Source: an uncultured Oscillibacter sp.
GTDB taxonomy: Bacteria > Bacillota > Clostridia > Oscillospirales > Oscillospiraceae
Assembly (NCBI GenBank): GCA_946183175.1
Contig: CAMHBH010000002.1
Location: 1 to 42,317, forward strand
Direction: 5' to 3'
DNA: 42,317 nt
The notes under the pieces are model-generated. The model did no database searches and was not told where the DNA came from. It was given only the letters and a program-made list of their open reading frames with translations. The position numbers and the translations under genes were made by a program. Position 1 is the first letter of the stretch. Every line of letters begins with the position of its first letter. Of this stretch, positions 1 through 9,720 are shown piece after piece.

Positions 1-2
1 TG

Positions 3-482
3 CAGTCGAAAGAAGTACGCGACCTCATGCCCGCCCTGCGCAGTCGCTGGCTTGCGTTCCACGTCTCCACCGTCATTGTCGCCTACGGCGCGTTCGGCGT
101 GTCGTTCGTACTCGCGCTGATTTACCTGTTGCGCGACCGCGTGGCCCCGGGCGGCTTTCTGGATTCCCACATCCCCCGGAACGACAAGCTCGACATTATC
201 GGCTACCGGAGCGTGTCCCTGGGCCTGCTGTTCCTGACGTTCACCATCGTCACGGGCGCAATCTGGGCCGAACAGGCCTGGGGCAGTTACTGGTCGTGGG
301 ACCCGAAAGAAACCTGGTCGCTTGTGACGTGGATTGTCTACGCGGCCTACCTGCACTTACGCCTCCGGCGCGGCTGGCGCGGGAAAGCCGCCGCGTTATT
401 CGCCGCGCTCGGGTTCGTGTGCGTCATGTTCACCTATATCGGCGTGAATACCTTCCTCCCCGGCATTCACAGCTACGCATAA
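3..482 (+). CDS. ccsB: Cytochrome c biogenesis protein CcsB/CcsA (ResC) family, C-terminal part; reading frame open to left edge
   Basis: WGSYWSWDPKETWSLVTWIVYAAYLHLR haem-handling WWD-type signature and C-terminal FTYIGVNTFLPGIHSYA; frame remains open upstream of the first ATG (QSKEVRDL-MPALRS). Confidence 0.9.
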   Translation, partial: QSKEVRDLMPALRSRWLAFHVSTVIVAYGAFGVSFVLALIYLLRDRVAPGGFLDSHIPRNDKLDIIGYRSVSLGLLFLTFTIVTGAIWAEQAWGSYWSWDPKETWSLVTWIVYAAYLHLRLRRGWRGKAAALFAALGFVCVMFTYIGVNTFLPGIHSYA

Positions 483-524
483 CAACAGCGGGACGGCCAC
501 AGGCCGCCCCGCTCTCATTGTCCT

Positions 525-1583
525 TTACAGGCTTATAACCGCCTCCACGTCGTCGCGGTCGACGGGCTTATTGTGCGCGAGCTGGTTCCGAATCCGGCGG
601 CAGAGGCGCAGGCCGCTGACTTCCGCCGACGTGAACAGGTGCACGCGCAGGTTGGCGATGATGTAGCACAGCGCGCCGATTTCGAGGTCGAAAGGCTCCG
701 TGACTTCGTCGCCGTTGGAGTTGGAAATCGGCAGGAAGCGCGAGAGTTCCAGTTTGTGCCGCTCTATGAAGTCGATACGGTAGCGCTCCATGAGGGGAAA
801 TAACAGCGCGACAGCCGCAAGCCATACTTTGCTTGTCAATTCGCTTTCGGTCTGGGGCGGAAAGTGCCTTCCGTCGGAGTCGCGCGCGGTCGCGAGGACT
901 TGCCGCGCGGTTTCGAGGGGGTCGTCGACGAGGCGCGCGCCCGTCTCCAACAGCGCCGCGCATAATTCCGGCTGGCTCCCCGCGATACTCAGCGCGAGTT
1001 CGGCCTGATAGTCGCGCAGTTGCGTGCCGGACTGCTCCGCCGCCATTTCCAGACAGAACACCCGGCAGTCGTAGCGCTCCACCTGACACGATATCAAGTC
1101 CAGATTGCCGGGCTTCATCGGGGGCCCGTCGTACTCAATCACGAATACGGCATGGGGTTCGCTGTCGGGGGCGGCGGCGTGGTACTGCGTCACGAACTCC
1201 GCCCACTTCATCAGGTCGGCCTTCTGGTGTACGCCCGTAATCCAGATGTCGTAGTCGTTCATGGCGAGGCTGCGCCGGGACGCGAGATATTCGCCGTAAG
1301 TCTGCCCGGGCCAGTAGTCGGCCTGTACGTCAATCGGGCAGAGGCTGTTCAGGATGAACTGTCCGGGGGCGGTCTTGCCGGGCCAAGAGACCCGCTTCAG
1401 GCGGCGCGCCACGCTGTAGGGGGCGCGCCGGATGTCGATTTCGCCGTAGAAGCGCTCCCGCCACGGGAAGCGTTCCGGCATGGACAGCACCGCCGAACGG
1501 TGGTCGCGGAGGTGTTCCGTGACGCTCGTCAGGAGGCGGAGAGAGTTTCCAATCTGTCCCCACCAGATGTCGTCGGGCCTCAT
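525..1583 (-). CDS. Uncharacterised 352-aa protein with C-terminal HEPN-like motif (RNQLAH), partner of the downstream-coordinate ATPase gene
   Basis: ORF with ATG overlapping the TGA of the 1.9k-aa gene (ATGA, 1583-1580); C-terminus LCRRIRNQLAHNKPVDRDDVEAVISL contains Rx4H typical of HEPN domains. Confidence 0.8.
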   Translation of the reverse strand: MRPDDIWWGQIGNSLRLLTSVTEHLRDHRSAVLSMPERFPWRERFYGEIDIRRAPYSVARRLKRVSWPGKTAPGQFILNSLCPIDVQADYWPGQTYGEYLASRRSLAMNDYDIWITGVHQKADLMKWAEFVTQYHAAAPDSEPHAVFVIEYDGPPMKPGNLDLISCQVERYDCRVFCLEMAAEQSGTQLRDYQAELALSIAGSQPELCAALLETGARLVDDPLETARQVLATARDSDGRHFPPQTESELTSKVWLAAVALLFPLMERYRIDFIERHKLELSRFLPISNSNGDEVTEPFDLEIGALCYIIANLRVHLFTSAEVSGLRLCRRIRNQLAHNKPVDRDDVEAVISL

Positions 1584-4500
1584 TCCGCGCCCTCCCCCAT
1601 GCGGGACAGCTTCTCAAAGATTTCCTCGTCGGAACCGAGCAGGTCGCGGAAGTTCTTCGACGCCAGAAGGTAGGTGTCCTGGCTGACGCTCCGGAGGATG
1701 TTCAGGTCTTGCAATTCCTGTAAGAGGGCGTCGACCTGTTCCTCGGAGAGGTCGCGGAGGGGCGCAATCTGCAAGTCCTTCGCGTGGCGGAGGATGTCCC
1801 CGGCGGTGTAGCCGCCCCGCGACGGCTCGTCGGTGTACATCCAGCCAATGAGGAGCGTCAGCGGGTAGTAGCAACTCCCCTGGTCCTGGTCGAGACGGAG
1901 CGTGATTTCAAACTTTTCGCGAATCTGCTCCATGAACTCCTTGTCGGCCATGACGCGCCGGAGGTGGTCGTCGGTGATGACGTAGGGCGGCGTGCGCTTG
2001 ACATCGTAGCCGGCGTAGTCGGGGGCGCGGAGGGACTCTATCAGCTTCTGGCAGTAGAGTTGAATCAGGCCGGGGAAGTAGTTGACGGTCGCGAGAATCT
2101 GCGAGACGGTGACGCGGCTGGGCAGGGACAGTCCCAGATAGCTCAGCGGGACGGTAAGCAGTTCCTGTGCTTCGGGGGTGCGGAAGGGCGTGATTTTCAG
2201 GGAGGAGAACTGCGTAATCACGGCGTTCCTGCCGAGGGCCACTTCGCGGTTGAAGCGGATAATATTGTGCAGTCCGGCGAGGGCGAATTTGAATCTGCCG
2301 GGGAGAACCTGCTGGATATTCTTCAGGTCGACGAGGGGCCTGTAGTTGTACTGACTGCAATCGGCGATAAAGGTATCGGCCTCGTCGAGCATGATGAGGA
2401 GGTAACGTACATCCTCATTCCGGCGGAGGTAGCGGCGGATTAAGTCACAGAGTTCGTCCCAGTCTTCGATAGCGGGGCCGTCGTCGGGGAGGATTTCCAG
2501 CTCCATGAGCTCCATAGACAACCGGCGCGCGGCGGCGGCGCAGTCGCAGTCCTTGATGTCGACGAGCACGGCGCGGCGGCCCTGATTGCCGTCGAGGTCT
2601 CCGCGGGCCTTCTTGAAGAGCGCCGACTTGCCGAGCTGACGCCCGCCGTAAATCAGGTTGACGCCGTTCGGGTCTTCGATTCGGAAAAGTTCGTCCTTGC
2701 GCCCGATGAAGATTTCGGGCGGCATGGTGTGCGACGACTCCACGACGTAGGGCTGGCAGTAGGAGAAGGGGATGCCGTCGGCCATGAGAATGCGGTTGAT
2801 GAGGTTCTCGTTGTAGTTGTTGGCGAGGTGGCAAATCAGAACGCGGTCGATGACAAGGTAGACGTTCCGGAGGCCGCTTTCGCGCTGTTTGATTTTGCGG
2901 GCGAGTACGCGCCGGTCGACGCCGCCAAGGGCGTAGTCAAGGAGGATTACTTTATTCCCGTCGAGGGCGTCGAGGGAGCGGATTTTCTCGTAGAGCCTGT
3001 CGCAGTCGTAGGAGCCGTAGAGGCAGGCGACGTACATGCCATCCCGGGCGAGGCGCGAGCCGAACGCCGCGATAGGGTGTACGGGCGCGGTCATATTGGC
3101 GGCTACGGCGTCGCGGAGGACGTGGTAAATCTCCGTGCGGGGGTCGGCGGGGAAACTGTACGCGCTGACCTGGATATTGTTCCATCCCAGGCGGTTGAGC
3201 AGTTGCGTGATACGCTCCGGGCTGGAGGGACTGCCGTTGTTGAGCCAGTTGTCAATGAGCTGTTGCGCGCCGCGCATGTCCTTGTTGCGGGCGCGGCGTC
3301 CGCCCAGAAGCGCCGACAAAGAACGGCTTGCGTCCGAAACGCGGCTGTAGACCGTCGCGTAGCTGTTCCAGAAGTCCTCCAGGTATCCGAGGGCCTCCGG
3401 CTGTTGAATATCAAGGGAGAAGTCGCCCACGCGGATACGCCGCATCCAGTCCTCCGCTACGATGAAGTTCTGGTTTGCAATCTGCTCCCGGATGGCGTCG
3501 ACGTAACCGGGGTGCTGGTCGAACTGCTCCTGATTCCCGGCGATGAGCGCGTCGAGCTGTGCGCCGAGGAGGCTTTCGTACTCCTGCGCGCTCTCGTGCA
3601 CTCTGTCCATGGCCTGCGTGAGAATGCGGTTGAAGAAACCGTAGTTCCTGCTCCGCAGACAGGCGACGTACCAGTAGCGTACTGTATCCTCTAAGGTAGA
3701 GCAGAAGTTGTCGGAGTTCATGATTTGCCCGTAGTTCATGGCCAGGGCGTAGGTTTCGAGGAAGCCCCGGAAGCGCACGCCGGCCTGTAGGCGGGCCTGC
3801 GTGACGAACTGGTCGGCGTTCTCGGGGACGGTCACGGCGTCGGCCTGTCCGGTGGCGCGGAGGTATTCGAGGATACGCGCGGCGGTGCCGTAGTTGTGGG
3901 CGGTCTTGTCGGGGCCGTAAACGCGGTCGAGGCGCGACTGCCAGTCGGTGAAGCCGTTCTCCGCGTGGGCCCGGATACGCGCCAGCACGTTGAGTTCGGG
4001 GAGGGCGCAGAACGTCGACGAAAAGTCCGGTAAGAAATCCTCGTCGAGCAGAACGGCGTCGCCCTTCAGGAACGTGACGTAGAAGAAATTCTCCTGCTCA
4101 AAGCTCCAGCGGCCTTCGAGGCGGTCGGAGAGTTCCTGCGCGGTGTGGCCCAGAATCCGGAGGCCCAGACGGTCTTCCGGGTTCGACGCCTGCGGGACGG
4201 TGTCGTGACAGTAGGCGGCGAGTTCTTCCAGTTGCCCGGACAGTCTCGGGTGCAGATTCGCGGCGGCCTTTTCGCCTTCCGGCGTGCGCCACGTCAGCCC
4301 GGCACTCCGCCCCGTCAGCGCGTACCACTGACAGACCACGTCCAGCATTTCCGTAATGTTCGAGCGGAGATTGTTCCGGCGGTCGCCCTGTAAGTCCGTG
4401 TGCTCCTTCTGTAGACGGAGACGCTTGGCGGCCTGCGTCCAGCAGTCCTCTATAAACTCGTCGATGGCGTCTGTGCTCAACTGCTTGTGGGAGAACTGCG

Positions 4501-7309
4501 GCACGCCGTTCAGGAAGCGCTCAATAAAGGTGTCGCGCTCTTCCTCTAACGCCTTCTGGTCGCGCTCCATGACGCGGCGAACCATCGTAGAGAGCCAGTT
4601 TTCTCTCGCGAACGCGATTTTTTTCGTTTCGAGCAGTCGCGCGAACCGGACGCCCTCCCGGGGCGGGGTGAGTACGAAACGGCGGTAAACCTCGTCGGCG
4701 TGGTGTACGACTTCCTCCAGCTCGTCGCGGATTCGGTTCACGTCCTGGTTGCGGTAGTCGGCGTAGATGTCCATGGCCTGTCCGGAGAGGTTGCGGAACT
4801 CTTCCAGCGTGTCACAGGCGCCTTGCAGGGCGGGGATGTCGCGTACCACGGAGATACTGTCGCGGAGGCCGCGGGCGGTGAAGTCCCAGCCGCGCCCGGA
4901 CAGGAACGACGCCCGCAGGAATGCCGCCGCCATACAGAAGTCGGTCAGACGGGGGTAGTCGGCGTCCATGTTCGTAAAGGCGCTGAGGAGGGCGGAGATG
5001 GAGTAATCCTGCGTCATGAGGGGGTCGCTGACGGCGATTCCCGCCACGCGGTACACCGGGAGCAGGGCGTCGTTGAGCGTGGAGGCGGCCTTCAGATACG
5101 CCACGGCCAGCGGCACGGCGTCGGGGCCGTCGAACTCCATCGCCTGGTCGACAATGTCCCGTTTCGACAGGCCCAGCGCGGCCCAGCCGTCGCGGTCCTG
5201 GTAGGGCACGGTCTCCATATTCTCGTCGCCGGAATCGGGCTCTTCCTCCTCCTCGTCGTCCTCGTCCTCGTCCTCTACGGCGTCCTCTTCTTCGTCGTAC
5301 TCCTCCCCGTCGCGGGGGAGTTCTTCGGGGCCTTCCTCCCCGGAATCGGCGGGGGCGCTCTCGGGGTACACCGGCCCCTCCCCGACGCGGTTCCGCTCCA
5401 CGCGGCGGCGCGTCTCCTCTAACGCCGCGTAAGAGCGCGCGAGGCGTTCGTCGTAGGGCGGCAACACCTCCGACGCAAGACGTAAATCTTCTTCCGCCTC
5501 GTCGGGCAGATTCAGCGCGCACTCCGCGCGGCACTTCCAAATCAGTATGCGCGGGTAGAAGCGGGCGTTCTGCTCGTCTCCGGCGAGTTCGTCGCTGCGG
5601 TAGAGCGCCAGCCACTCCTCGGCGCTCCGCCGCACGTCCTCCATGAGCGACAGGTCGAGCTTCTCGTAGTAACTGCGGATACAGGAGCGGATATACTGCG
5701 CCAGGAACGTCGAGCGCACTTTCGCGCTGGTGGGTCCGGCGTCGAGGGCGCGCCCCAAGTATTCCCGCGAAACCGGGAACTCGCAAAGGGAGTAGTAGAG
5801 CTGCCCGATGGCCGCGATACGCCACGGCTCCTCGGGGTAGGCGTCCTGGTGGGCGCGGTAGAAGGATTCGACTTCGTACAGGGTATCGGTCTGCCTGTCC
5901 ATGCGGAACTTTTCGAGCGCGAACTGCACGAGGTCGCCCATGGCGCTCGGGGCGTCGGGGGTCAGCGCGGCCTCCTCGCACAGGGCGATTGCCGCCCCGT
6001 ACTCCCCGCGCGCGGCGGCCTGACGCGCCCGTACAAGCGGCGAGTCCGCGCCGTGGATTTCGTAGGCCCAGCCCTCCCGGGGCACGAAACTGACCCATAT
6101 CGGTGGGCCCTCCAGGCGGTTGTTGAGATTCTCTTCCAGCCGTTGGGCGAGCGGCTTGTCGGCCTCCTGATAGGAGAAGTAGCACCGCCCGTCGGGGGCT
6201 GTAATCTCCCCGCGACGCCCGCCCCAGTCGAGTTTGCTAATCCAGCCGACGTAGCGGCGCTCCGGCGGCGCGACGACCGCCGACGGTTCCGGCACTTGCG
6301 CGACGCCCGACGCGGCTTCTTCCCCCTCCAGGACGGTGAAGCGGCGGATTTCCTGCGCGCTTTCGGTTCCGGGGAAGTAGCGGGTCAGGGTATTGAGGGC
6401 GCGTTCGGTGTCCTGAAGGCTGACGGTCTCCGGGAGGGGCTTGCTTGCCACGAGCGCGGCCAGTACGCGGCGCAAATTCTGCTGGAAGCCCAGCCCGAGG
6501 CGCTTGTCGAGCAGGCGGACGGCGGAAATGTCCTTCGCGTTCAGGGCGCTGACCGTCAGGATACTGAGCAGGTCTTCCTCGGAGGAACCTTCGGGGTGAC
6601 GGGTGTCGGGTTCGAGAATCGCCAGGGCGGCGTAGGCCCCCGCCTTGGCCCAGGTACCCTCCCGGAAGGCGCACAGGGCGGCCTCGTGGAAACAGCGCCC
6701 CACCAGGAACACGTCGGCGTAGTACAGGCCCGCGCGGGCCAGCATGGCCCCGCAGAAACAGGCCGCGTCGGTGCTCCAGGCGTCCTGCCGGGGGGCCTGC
6801 GGCTGTGTAATGAGTTGGTACGCGGCCCGCGCCGCCGCCGACATCCGCTCGCGGTCGGTACACTTCACGCCGTACTGAAATTTACTGTAGATACCGTCAA
6901 GTTTTTTGCGCTCCTTACGGGAGAGCTGTCCGAACAGGTCGCGGATTTTTCTGTCGCTGAGGGCGAGCCCCGCTACGGACACTTCGTCTCGGAGTAAGGA
7001 CGCGGTTTCGATTTGGGGTTCCGGCGCGGGGGCCGGGGCCGGGGTGTTTGACTGCGCCGGGGCCGGGGACGTTACGGACGAGACCTGCTTCCAGCCGTGA
7101 ATGATTCCGTAGCTCAAAAAGAGTTCCTGCCCGGCCCCGTCGGTGAGCATGAGCGTCCCGCCGGAAGGCGTGCCTTCCGCGTCGTACTCGGTTTCGTTCT
7201 CCGTCACAGTCGCGGAAAGTGTCTCCAGGTGCGTGACATCCCCGTAAGTGACGGATACCGTGTCCCCGCTCCGCAATTTTGAGAGCGACTTCATGATAAG
7301 TCTTGACAC
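1580..7309 (-). CDS. Giant (~1900 aa) multidomain protein: N-terminal beta/cold-shock-like segment, TPR-like helical repeats, acidic linker, C-terminal STAND/AAA-type P-loop ATPase
   Basis: Walker A GGRQLGKSAL and Walker B YLLIMLDEAD in the C-terminal third, preceded by PPEIFIGRKDEL; long alpha-helical repeats; EEYDEEEDAVEDEDEDDEEEEE linker. Start chosen at GTG 7309 because AGAGGAGG lies 7 nt upstream; ORF track extends to 7372. Confidence 0.85.
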   Translation of the reverse strand: MSRLIMKSLSKLRSGDTVSVTYGDVTHLETLSATVTENETEYDAEGTPSGGTLMLTDGAGQELFLSYGIIHGWKQVSSVTSPAPAQSNTPAPAPAPEPQIETASLLRDEVSVAGLALSDRKIRDLFGQLSRKERKKLDGIYSKFQYGVKCTDRERMSAAARAAYQLITQPQAPRQDAWSTDAACFCGAMLARAGLYYADVFLVGRCFHEAALCAFREGTWAKAGAYAALAILEPDTRHPEGSSEEDLLSILTVSALNAKDISAVRLLDKRLGLGFQQNLRRVLAALVASKPLPETVSLQDTERALNTLTRYFPGTESAQEIRRFTVLEGEEAASGVAQVPEPSAVVAPPERRYVGWISKLDWGGRRGEITAPDGRCYFSYQEADKPLAQRLEENLNNRLEGPPIWVSFVPREGWAYEIHGADSPLVRARQAAARGEYGAAIALCEEAALTPDAPSAMGDLVQFALEKFRMDRQTDTLYEVESFYRAHQDAYPEEPWRIAAIGQLYYSLCEFPVSREYLGRALDAGPTSAKVRSTFLAQYIRSCIRSYYEKLDLSLMEDVRRSAEEWLALYRSDELAGDEQNARFYPRILIWKCRAECALNLPDEAEEDLRLASEVLPPYDERLARSYAALEETRRRVERNRVGEGPVYPESAPADSGEEGPEELPRDGEEYDEEEDAVEDEDEDDEEEEEPDSGDENMETVPYQDRDGWAALGLSKRDIVDQAMEFDGPDAVPLAVAYLKAASTLNDALLPVYRVAGIAVSDPLMTQDYSISALLSAFTNMDADYPRLTDFCMAAAFLRASFLSGRGWDFTARGLRDSISVVRDIPALQGACDTLEEFRNLSGQAMDIYADYRNQDVNRIRDELEEVVHHADEVYRRFVLTPPREGVRFARLLETKKIAFARENWLSTMVRRVMERDQKALEEERDTFIERFLNGVPQFSHKQLSTDAIDEFIEDCWTQAAKRLRLQKEHTDLQGDRRNNLRSNITEMLDVVCQWYALTGRSAGLTWRTPEGEKAAANLHPRLSGQLEELAAYCHDTVPQASNPEDRLGLRILGHTAQELSDRLEGRWSFEQENFFYVTFLKGDAVLLDEDFLPDFSSTFCALPELNVLARIRAHAENGFTDWQSRLDRVYGPDKTAHNYGTAARILEYLRATGQADAVTVPENADQFVTQARLQAGVRFRGFLETYALAMNYGQIMNSDNFCSTLEDTVRYWYVACLRSRNYGFFNRILTQAMDRVHESAQEYESLLGAQLDALIAGNQEQFDQHPGYVDAIREQIANQNFIVAEDWMRRIRVGDFSLDIQQPEALGYLEDFWNSYATVYSRVSDASRSLSALLGGRRARNKDMRGAQQLIDNWLNNGSPSSPERITQLLNRLGWNNIQVSAYSFPADPRTEIYHVLRDAVAANMTAPVHPIAAFGSRLARDGMYVACLYGSYDCDRLYEKIRSLDALDGNKVILLDYALGGVDRRVLARKIKQRESGLRNVYLVIDRVLICHLANNYNENLINRILMADGIPFSYCQPYVVESSHTMPPEIFIGRKDELFRIEDPNGVNLIYGGRQLGKSALFKKARGDLDGNQGRRAVLVDIKDCDCAAAARRLSMELMELEILPDDGPAIEDWDELCDLIRRYLRRNEDVRYLLIMLDEADTFIADCSQYNYRPLVDLKNIQQVLPGRFKFALAGLHNIIRFNREVALGRNAVITQFSSLKITPFRTPEAQELLTVPLSYLGLSLPSRVTVSQILATVNYFPGLIQLYCQKLIESLRAPDYAGYDVKRTPPYVITDDHLRRVMADKEFMEQIREKFEITLRLDQDQGSCYYPLTLLIGWMYTDEPSRGGYTAGDILRHAKDLQIAPLRDLSEEQVDALLQELQDLNILRSVSQDTYLLASKNFRDLLGSDEEIFEKLSRMGEGAE

Positions 7310-7505
7310 AAAAAAGCCTCCTCTGCATGTCAAAATTTTACCGAATGGATTATACCACGGCGGCGACGGCATTTCAAGAGGTTTTTTGCGCGATTACAGT
7401 CGAATTGTATGTAAAAATGTTTGCCTGCCCCCCTCCGGGACACCGGAAAGTATGTGTAAAATTGACTGGCAAGCGTCATTTGCGCGCATTCGCGGGAAAA
7501 GGGGA

Positions 7506-7533
7506 TTGTATTTTCTCCCGTTTCCGCTATAAT
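7506..7533 (+). promoter_or_regulatory. Sigma-A-like promoter for metG (TTGTAT-N16-TATAAT)
   Basis: ttgtat 7506-7511, tataat 7528-7533, followed by ggagaaaggaaagaaggagg and metG. Confidence 0.65.
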
Positions 7534-7570
7534 GTGGGCATGGAGAAAGGAAAGAAGGAGGCCTTTGCAC

Positions 7571-9658
7571 ATGTCACAACGCAAACCCTACTATATCACC
7601 ACGCCGATTTACTACCCCTCCGACAAGCTCCACATCGGCCACACCTACTGCACCGTCGCCACGGACGCCCTCGCGCGCTACCAGCGCCTCAAAGGACGCG
7701 ACGTGATTTTCCTGACGGGCACCGACGAGCACGGGCAGAAAATCGAGACCAAGGCCAAAGAGGCCGGCGTGTCGCCGAAAGAATTTGTGGACGCCATCGT
7801 AGACGGCCCGCGCGGCGTGCGCGACCTCTGGCGGCTGATGAACATCTCCAACGACCGCTTCATCCGCACGACCGACGAGTACCATGTCAAGTCCGTACAG
7901 CGCATCTTCCGCCGCATGTACGAGAAGGGCGACATCTATCTCGGCTCCTACAAGGGAAAATACTGTACGCCCTGCGAATCCTTCTGGACGGAAAGTCAGC
8001 TCAAGGACGGCTGTTGCCCCGACTGCGGGCGGCCCGTCACCGACGCCGAAGAAGAGGCCTACTTCTTCCGCCTGAGCAAGTACGCCGACCGTATCCGCGA
8101 CCTGCTGGAGAATACCGACTTCTTACAGCCCCGTAGCCGCGTCAACGAGATGGTTAAGAACTTCCTCGACCCCGGCCTCGAAGACCTGTGCGTGTCGCGG
8201 ACAAGTTTCCAGTGGGGCATTCCCGTCGATTTCGACACCAAACACGTCGTCTACGTCTGGCTCGACGCCCTCACAAACTATATTACCGCCCTCGGCTACG
8301 AGAACGAACAATTCAGCGACTACGACCGCTTCTGGGCCGACGCCCAAGACGAAAGCTCCTGGCGGAGAAGCAATATCGCCGTGAACATCGTCGGCAAGGA
8401 AATCGTGCGCTTCCATTCGATTATCTGGCCCGCTATGCTGATGAGTTTGGGCGAACCTGTCCCCAAACACGTATTCGGCCACGGCTGGCTGTTGCTCGAC
8501 GGCGGCAAGATGTCGAAATCCAAGGGCAACGTCGTCGACCCGTATATTTTAGCCGAACAGTTCGGCGTAGACGCCCTGCGGTTCTTCTTACTGCGCACGT
8601 TCCCCTTCGGCGCGGACGGCAATTTCTCCAACGAACTCCTCATTCAGACCATCAATACCGACCTCGCCAACGACTTAGGCAACCTCGTTTCGCGCACGAC
8701 GGCAATGGCGGTCAAGTATTTTAACGGTACGCTTCCGGAATCCGCCGGGGCCACCGCCGACGAAATCGACCTCGCGAAACTGTCGGCGGCGGGCGGGGAA
8801 ATCACGCTCTCCGCCACCAGCGACGGCGACCCGCTCCTCTACGACGCCCAGCTCGTCGCGCTGGCGTCCGGACTGCGCAACCGCTTTGCGGCGCAAATGG
8901 ACACGTTCGCGCCCCATAACGCGCTGTCCGAAATCTTTAAGGTTATCCAGCGGGCCAATAAGTATATCGACGAGAACGCCCCGTGGGCCCTCGCGAAGGA
9001 TATGGACGCCAACGGCGCGCGCCTCGCGCATGTCCTGTACAACCTGCTGGAAACGGCGCGTATTTGCGGCGTGTTGCTGACGCCGTTCATCCCCGAATCG
9101 TGCGGGAAGCTGTTCGGGCAAATCGGCGCGCCGGAATCGGTTCGTACTTGGGACAGCGCCGCCGTGTGGGGGGCTTTACCCGTCGGCGCGACTATCTCGA
9201 AGGGCGAAAACCTCTTCCCGCGCGTGGACATGGAGAAGGCCTTAGCCGAACTCGAAGCGGCGTCGGAGGCCGCCAAAAAGGCCGCGCTCCCGCCCGTCGA
9301 ACTCGAACCGTATACGGCGGAACCCGTGGACTTTGACACGTTCTGCAAGAGCGACTTCCGGGTCGTGAAAGTCAAGGATTGTACGGCGGTCAAAAAGAGC
9401 GCGAAACTGTTGCGCTTCACCCTCGACGACGGCTCCGGTACGGACAGGCAGATTTTGTCGGGTATTCACGCATGGTACGAGCCGGAGGCGCTGATTGGCA
9501 AGACGCTTGCGGCGATTGTGAATCTCCCGCCGCGCAAGATGATGGGCCTTGAAAGTAACGGCATGCTGTTGTCCGCCGTCCACCGCGAGAACGGCGAGGA
9601 AAAGCTGAACCTTATCATTCTGGACGACGCGATTCCCGCCGGGGCCAAACTCTGCTGA
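7571..9658 (+). CDS. metG: Methionyl-tRNA synthetase with C-terminal tRNA-binding (OB) domain
   Basis: YYITTPIYYPSDKLHIGHTY (HIGH motif), GTDEHGQK, KMSKSKGN (KMSKS), C-terminal DFRVVKVKDCTAVKKSAKLLRFTLDDG...RQILSGI. Confidence 0.97.
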   Translation: MSQRKPYYITTPIYYPSDKLHIGHTYCTVATDALARYQRLKGRDVIFLTGTDEHGQKIETKAKEAGVSPKEFVDAIVDGPRGVRDLWRLMNISNDRFIRTTDEYHVKSVQRIFRRMYEKGDIYLGSYKGKYCTPCESFWTESQLKDGCCPDCGRPVTDAEEEAYFFRLSKYADRIRDLLENTDFLQPRSRVNEMVKNFLDPGLEDLCVSRTSFQWGIPVDFDTKHVVYVWLDALTNYITALGYENEQFSDYDRFWADAQDESSWRRSNIAVNIVGKEIVRFHSIIWPAMLMSLGEPVPKHVFGHGWLLLDGGKMSKSKGNVVDPYILAEQFGVDALRFFLLRTFPFGADGNFSNELLIQTINTDLANDLGNLVSRTTAMAVKYFNGTLPESAGATADEIDLAKLSAAGGEITLSATSDGDPLLYDAQLVALASGLRNRFAAQMDTFAPHNALSEIFKVIQRANKYIDENAPWALAKDMDANGARLAHVLYNLLETARICGVLLTPFIPESCGKLFGQIGAPESVRTWDSAAVWGALPVGATISKGENLFPRVDMEKALAELEAASEAAKKAALPPVELEPYTAEPVDFDTFCKSDFRVVKVKDCTAVKKSAKLLRFTLDDGSGTDRQILSGIHAWYEPEALIGKTLAAIVNLPPRKMMGLESNGMLLSAVHRENGEEKLNLIILDDAIPAGAKLC

Positions 9659-9720
9659 CACCTGTCGGGCGGGGACGCCGCGCGCGTCTCCGCCGGAATC
9701 CGTAAGAATCGAGGTGCGTT

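Noticed and set aside
4812-6185. 457-aa minus-strand ORF in an alternative frame inside the giant ATPase gene
   Set aside because: Extremely Arg/Pro/Gly-rich out-of-frame translation of a gene with a convincing product.
7310-7372. ORF-track N-terminal extension MPSPPWYNPFGKILTCRGGFF of the giant protein
   Set aside because: The Shine-Dalgarno AGAGGAGG lies inside this extension, 7 nt before GTG 7309, so translation most likely starts there.
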